Source of the DNA: Nereocystis luetkeana
Lineage: Eukaryota > Sar > Phaeophyceae > Laminariales > Laminariaceae
Length of the DNA: 64,000 nt
NCBI GenBank assembly: GCA_031213475.1
Contig: JARUPZ010000030.1
Coordinates: 2,663,371-2,727,370 of the forward strand
Direction of reading: 5' to 3'
Shown here: piece after piece, positions 54,501-64,000 of the stretch
Layout: every line of letters starts with the position of its first letter
How positions within the stretch are numbered: position 1 is the stretch's first letter
Made by a program: the position numbers and the translations under genes
The notes under the pieces: generated by a model
What the model saw: the letters and a program-made list of their open reading frames with translations, nothing else
Database searches by the model: none
What the model was told of the DNA's origin: nothing

Positions 54501-55869
54501 ATAATACCTCACCCGAGCAGTAACTTTTGAATTTAAAAAAAAAGAAGATGCAACCCGATTGGCCTAGGTGCTATTGTATTCTGACACAGCGACTACAAAG
54601 TTGGGTTGCGACGGCCAAGGAGTCGCCGGCATCGGCTCGTCAGAAATGTGTGCTGGCCAAGAAATGCAAGAAGGAGTCCTTGTGCCCTGTCGTCGTGTAT
54701 ACACCCGGTACGCGTCGTGTGCGGTGTGGTGGTACAACATACCTTCGGTGTGGTACCGTGGGCACGGCGGTGCGTGCGTGCGTGCGGGTGTGTTGTTTGC
54801 GTGTGCGTGGTTTTTAGTGCTTTTGTGGGTGTTGTTTTTCTCCTGTGGGTACGAGAGCTTGTACAGGGTACCTGGTAAGTCACGCAGATCCCTCCCGGCG
54901 AACATTGAGCTGCAGCTGGCAGATATAGGGCAGATCTCAAATGCGTGTAGATCAGGGATCTACATACCCGCCCTGACATTGAGATACCCATATATGATAT
55001 CGTCTGATATGTCTTGCATGTGTGCAAAGGTGAAAGGCCGTCACAAGAGTACTAGGTATGTGGGTACTGGCGCTGGTAGTATTTAGCTTACCGCCAGTTT
55101 ACTGCCAGTATACTGCCAGTACGCTGACAGCATCCCGCCAGCACACCGGACATATTGGACAGATAGTTCCGGTTCGCGCCCGCCATGGGCGGTCCGGGGA
55201 GAGGGGGGGGGGGGGCACGCCAGCAGTGCTGTGCGGTGGTATCGTCGACCCGGCGGTATGTATGCGTCTCCCTGTTTGCTCGTGGGTCTAACGGAAGCGA
55301 TGCGATTCCGACCAACGTGTGCGATGTACGGAGGGGGAGTCGGGGCGGGGGGCAGCGGTGGCCAGCAGGTGTGCTTGTGGTTGGAGGAAGGGGTTGGGAG
55401 GGGGGTGTTGCATGCGTTCTTAGCTGTGAGTCCAAACTTTGCGGAGGTGACAATCGTGCCGACGTCGATGTCGCCGTTCTGCTCGCGGTCGCTTCGCCTA
55501 AGTTCCCCTTGTCTCGCCTACCGCCATCGTCGTCGTTTCGTTGTTGTTCTTGCTTTTCTTTCGTTGTTTTGTTGTTGTTGTTGTTGTTGTTGTTGTTTTT
55601 TTTTTTTTTTGCTTGTTCTGTTCGTTTTCTTTCTTTTTTCGCGGGGGTGCAGCTACGACGTCGAGCCCATGGGCGGGGACGGCAACGGCCTCCTTGGGGT
55701 GGGACCTTCCTCCTCCTCGTCCCTCGCGGCGGCGGCGACCTCATCATCATCATCATCGGCATCGGGACCGTCCTTGGGGAAGCTCCTGCCGCTGCACTGC
55801 GGGCACAATAACGCCTACAGCGAGGGGGAGCGGCGCATGCTGCTCGAGCACCTTGCCCTCGAAGGGTGA
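31623..55869 (+). CDS. Membrane-anchored alpha/beta hydrolase, about 19 exons
   Basis: Assembled exons: 31623-31690, 32966-33203, 33878-34033, 34683-34922, 35556-35635, 36735-37071, 38518-38708, 39613-39724, 40596-40697, 41019-41168, 42009-42131, 43860-43913, 44192-44315, 48534-48634, 50708-50842, 51001-51071, 51534-51656, 54017-54348, 55653-55869 (TGA). All junctions keep phase except 51071/51534, which stays unresolved; the 44315/48534 pairing is the less certain of the rest. The product is about 985 aa. The N-terminus has a hydrophobic segment ([17 protein letters not shown]), then a Gly/Ala-rich linker in exon 4. The hydrolase core reads [26 protein letters not shown], nucleophile elbow HGESIGG (Ser), [20 protein letters not shown] (candidate Asp) and, in the last exon, [13 protein letters not shown] (candidate His). 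NPNAG and GESIGG resemble ABHD16-type and protist alpha/beta hydrolases. A lipid or acyl-ester substrate is inferred, not shown. The first ATG follows an acceptor-like CTTACAG, so an upstream exon may exist. Confidence 0.75.
32463..32511. repeat. (AAAAC)n microsatellite
   Basis: About ten perfect AAAAC units in hydrolase intron 1 (31691-32965). Confidence 0.95.
33715..33853 (+). mobile_element. C-tailed repeat, short 3' fragment
   Basis: Two C runs flank GGCGTTGTAGGGATGCTAGG and GGCCATGCATGATGAGGAG. Only the last roughly 80 bp of the family remain, in the intron just before exon 3; the pyrimidines continue into the TGCCTAG acceptor. Confidence 0.6.
34339..34643 (+). mobile_element. C-tailed repeat, 3' half, before exon 4
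   Basis: TGTACCCATTGCTGTCTCTA to CATGAGTACCACCCC with a 19-base C run (34625-34643). The exon 4 acceptor (TCTCGCAG) follows 39 bp later. Confidence 0.72.
35395..35440. repeat. (GGGA)n microsatellite
   Basis: GGGAGGGAGGGAGG tract in the intron before exon 5. Confidence 0.9.
35860..36540. repeat. Degenerate CAG/TAG/CAA trinucleotide tract, about 650 bp
   Basis: Imperfect GCAGCAGTAGTAGCAG-like repeats fill most of the intron between exons 5 and 6 and open frames on both strands (poly-Ser, poly-Ala, poly-Leu). They are not coding, since the 35635/36735 junction is in phase without them. Confidence 0.85.
36562..36660 (+). mobile_element. C-tailed repeat, 3' fragment
   Basis: CGTGCTCCGTCCCGGCATCG to ATGATATCGAGTACACCCC; about 100 bp, directly upstream of exon 6 with CACACACA between. 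Confidence 0.65.
37124..37810 (-). mobile_element. C-tailed repeat: fragment plus full-length minus copy with a TACCAGGTA insert
   Basis: 37124-37245 holds a 3' fragment that stops at TCGGGTTTTCACCG. A second G run at 37293 starts a full-length minus copy to about 37810, whose head is diverged (GTTGCCAACCATTTTG). At 37612-37620 it reads AACACTACCAGGTACGCG, whereas the copies at 44348 and 11466 have AACACTACGTG, so CCAGG plus TA was added at a TA. Confidence 0.7.
38336..38510. repeat. (CCTGT)n pentanucleotide at the exon 7 splice acceptor
   Basis: About 175 bp of CCTGTCCTGT with CCTTG and CCCGC variants, ending 8 bp before ATTTTAG|ATATGG. It supplies the whole pyrimidine tract of this acceptor. 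Confidence 0.92.
39098..39378 (+). mobile_element. C-tailed repeat, 3' half
   Basis: CTACACCGGAAACTAAATTA to TCGAGTGCACCCC with a C-rich tail, in the intron between exons 7 and 8. Confidence 0.7.
40698..41018 (+). other. GC-AG intron between the nucleophile exon and the DRSF exon
   Basis: The exon ends CACAGCCAG and continues GCAAGC: a GC donor with otherwise ideal consensus, the recognised minor donor type. The acceptor is GGGATAGCAG. Frame is kept (phase 0). The intron contains C and A homopolymers (40710-40745), CATCCACC repeats (40825-40880) and CAACC repeats (40895-40945). Confidence 0.7.
41530..41730. repeat. G-rich GGGGTATAGGGGTAGG minisatellite
   Basis: Imperfect 12-20 bp units of GGTATAGGGGTAGGGGTGGG. 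It could form G-quadruplexes on the plus strand. It lies in the intron between exons 10 and 11. Confidence 0.8.
42603..42660. mobile_element. H2 MITE fragment
   Basis: CTGCAGTCCCGTGTTGGGGA then GTAGGTTTGCCCCC. The outer arms are missing. Confidence 0.5.
42810..42895 (-). mobile_element. C-tailed repeat, 3' fragment (minus)
   Basis: G run, then TGTACTCGATAGGAGAGATG, TCTCATTCATGGCCGTAGTC and ACCATAGACC; it stops at a second G run. Confidence 0.65.
44348..44698 (-). mobile_element. C-tailed repeat (minus)
   Basis: G run, CATATCATGCATGGCCGTAG, GACCCTCGCATCCC, GAACCGCTTGTGAGGCGGA, TGTAACTGCCTCGTGGGCGC and ACACTACGTGATACGACGG. It starts about 30 bp after the exon 13 donor. It carries the uninserted ACACTACGTG state. 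Confidence 0.75.
44740..45730. repeat. GGTAACGGTAGT and (CTG)n tracts
   Basis: Degenerate GGTAGTGGTAACGGTAGC at 44740-44940 and 45350-45720; a (CTG)n stretch with TTCGGCTGC interruptions at 45027-45160; (AT)n at 45484-45506. All lie within the 4.2-kb intron 44316-48533. Confidence 0.85.
46420..47440. repeat. Diverged inverted-repeat element, about 1 kb
   Basis: The left end has AAAAATGTTGCGCAAAAAG...AAGACCTATCC and TATGCCAATGGGAC. The complement of the right end has GCAAAAATATGAAAACTACG...TTAGACCTATGCCAATGG. Between them is a 175-codon minus frame (46694-47221, containing [20 protein letters not shown]) with no recognised domain. It may be a non-autonomous DNA transposon or a relic. Confidence 0.4.
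47708..47826. mobile_element. H2 MITE, diverged
   Basis: ACCCTTCTAAGGCGACCTGC and GCAAGGTACTTACTAGAATT on the left; GGGCCCGAAAAATGGACTGC on the right, with a T-rich insertion before CTGCAAGGGT. Confidence 0.55.
48197..48503. repeat. (CTCTCC)n hexanucleotide before exon 14
   Basis: About 300 bp of CTCTCCCTCTCC ending 30 bp before the GGCTTCAG acceptor. It creates long Ser/Pro, Ser/Leu and Arg/Glu frames that are artefacts. Confidence 0.95.
48582..49577. repeat. 332-bp tandem triplication containing an exon end and its splice donor
   Basis: Units start at about 48582, 48914 and 49246, and appear identical base for base. Each holds the last 53 bp of exon 14 (TAGCGGCGGAGAGGAGG...CTGACCGAC), the donor GTGAGTCC, about 190 bp of intron, and a GATCATGTACAGATA-type minisatellite. 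Only unit 1 is joined to the exon start and its CAG acceptor. Units 2 and 3 begin ATGTCTAGCGG and cannot be spliced in frame. The third unit is cut at 49580 by TACCAGGTACCTGGTA. Confidence 0.92.
49750..49880. repeat. Dispersed GATC-rich repeat, copy 2
   Basis: Counterpart of 18510-18640: GGAAACATGCGCTTCAAAG, TAGATCATGCAGATTGTACG and GCATGAGCTAGATGG in the same order. Confidence 0.65.
50050..50460. repeat. Degenerate GTTGAAGTTGAG repeat
   Basis: About 400 bp of TTGAAGTTG/TTGGAGTTG units in the intron before exon 15. Frames through it are artefacts. Confidence 0.85.
51660..52150. repeat. 31-bp minisatellite, GGTACGGCGGTAGTTACGGC
   Basis: Five exact units at 51731, 51762, 51793, 51824 and 51855 (unit ends AATTAGTAGTA), then diverged copies. 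It begins only a few bases after the exon 17 donor (51657). Confidence 0.9.
52312..52519. mobile_element. H2 MITE split by an H1 MITE
   Basis: H2 left arm (ACCGCAGTCCCGTTTTGTGG) at 52312-52352, a complete H1 at 52354-52461 (CTATTACGGGGGACC...CCCCCGTTAATAG), then the H2 right arm (GGTTTGTCCCCAAAACGGAC). It shows that H1 was active after H2 had inserted. Confidence 0.85.
52528..52825. mobile_element. Two further H2 MITEs
   Basis: 52528-52622 is well paired (CCCGTTTCGGGGACAAATTG / GTCCCCGAAACGGGACTGC). 52728-52825 is diverged (AGCCCCATTTTGGAAGC / GTCCCCCGAAATTAGACC). With the split copy, this makes three H2 elements within about 500 bp. Confidence 0.78.
53337..53372. repeat. (GGAA)n microsatellite
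   Basis: GAAGGAAGGAAGG, about 8 units. Confidence 0.92.
53685..53850. repeat. 34-bp minisatellite with a two-unit higher-order pattern
   Basis: Five units of GGTACCCGGGTATATACCCG then AGTATACTCTGGG. Units alternate between a GGGTATATA/GGGTACATA form and a GAGTTCTT/GGCTTCTT form, giving a period of about 67-68 bp. Each unit has palindromic GGTACC, CCCGGG or GTATAC sites. Confidence 0.85.
55567..55610. repeat. (TTG)n and poly-T before the last hydrolase exon
   Basis: GTTGTTGTTGTTG followed by 16 T, then the GGGTGCAG acceptor of the last exon (55653). Confidence 0.9.
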
Positions 55870-56272
55870 GAGTCCGCCCTTTTCGGTATCGGCATCGTTC
55901 GCCGCCGGTCTGTCGTCAACTATAAATTTGTTGTTTCCGCTCTATAAAGTGTTGCTCTCTCTGTATGTATCTACAATTTTTGTTGTTGTTGTTGTTGTCG
56001 GCATTCTTCCACATCGTCTCCTGGAAAACAAAACAAAACAATCAGTCAGTTCACACACCACTTTCGACCGCATTGTCGACAATATATTGTGTACCGTGTG
56101 CCTGGTAAATGAAGTACCGTCTCCTGAAAAACCCCCCAACAAATTAGTTTGAAGCCATTAGTTATTTCACATTCTCCCACTACGTGCTGCTGTGTGAGTT
56201 CTATTCGGCACGCACCGTACTAAAAACGCACAATTCATTATTTTTCTGTGTTTGATCGTCCCGTTCTAAATC

Positions 56273-63927
<7,655 letters not shown>

Positions 63928-64000
63928 GTAAGCACATCATCACTCTGAGAGTGAATTGATGGTCTCTCTGACTCTGCCTATACTTGGACCCATACGCCAG

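Overview
The window looks like nuclear DNA of an intron-rich, repeat-rich eukaryote. A brown alga (Phaeophyceae) or another large-genome stramenopile is the best guess. The reasons are GC-rich coding exons, many small phase-matched exons separated by introns of about 0.2-4.2 kb, a large single-exon ankyrin gene with an Arg/Trp-rich tail of a kind I associate with brown-algal ankyrin proteins, and a heavy load of short inverted-repeat elements and microsatellites. The taxon is inference. I see no prokaryotic operon structure, no rRNA, no convincing tRNA gene and no CRISPR array.

Layout. (1) 1-620: a 42-bp satellite. (2) 1190-7538, plus strand: the 3' part of a PPR-like gene whose last exon is a long Gly/Arg-rich (RGG-like) tail; its five exons join in phase. 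(3) 7.5-21.6 kb: a gene-poor stretch packed with two families of roughly 90-110 bp hairpin elements, here called H1 (ends ...TTACGGGGGACC) and H2 (core ...CAGTCCCGTTTTGGGGAC). (4) 21658-24693, minus strand: an intact 1011-residue ankyrin protein built from a higher-order four-ankyrin module. (5) 24.7-31.6 kb: intergenic, with a fold-back-like repeat at 26.2-27.8 kb. (6) 31623-55869, plus strand: a gene of about 19 exons encoding a membrane-anchored alpha/beta hydrolase. I assembled it from splice phases, and the Ser, Asp and His candidates of a catalytic triad lie in different exons. (7) 56273-end, plus strand: the 5' part of another multi-exon gene of unknown function; its introns hold a reverse-transcriptase-like relic, a segmental duplication and, at 62.96-63.58 kb, a very long CTC/CTA microsatellite.

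The repeats are partitioned. H1 and H2 crowd the intergenic block. A third family (about 500 bp, ending in a run of C) sits mostly inside or beside the introns of the PPR and hydrolase genes. The most unusual signal is a 9-mer, TACCAGGTA and its reverse complement TACCTGGTA, which I count about 26 times where about 0.5 is expected. Comparing copies of the H1 and C-tailed repeats shows that it arises as a 5-bp CCAGG/CCTGG insert flanked by TA at sites that carry a single TA in sister copies. It therefore resembles a footprint of an unseen TA-targeting transposon, or a minimal insertion unit.
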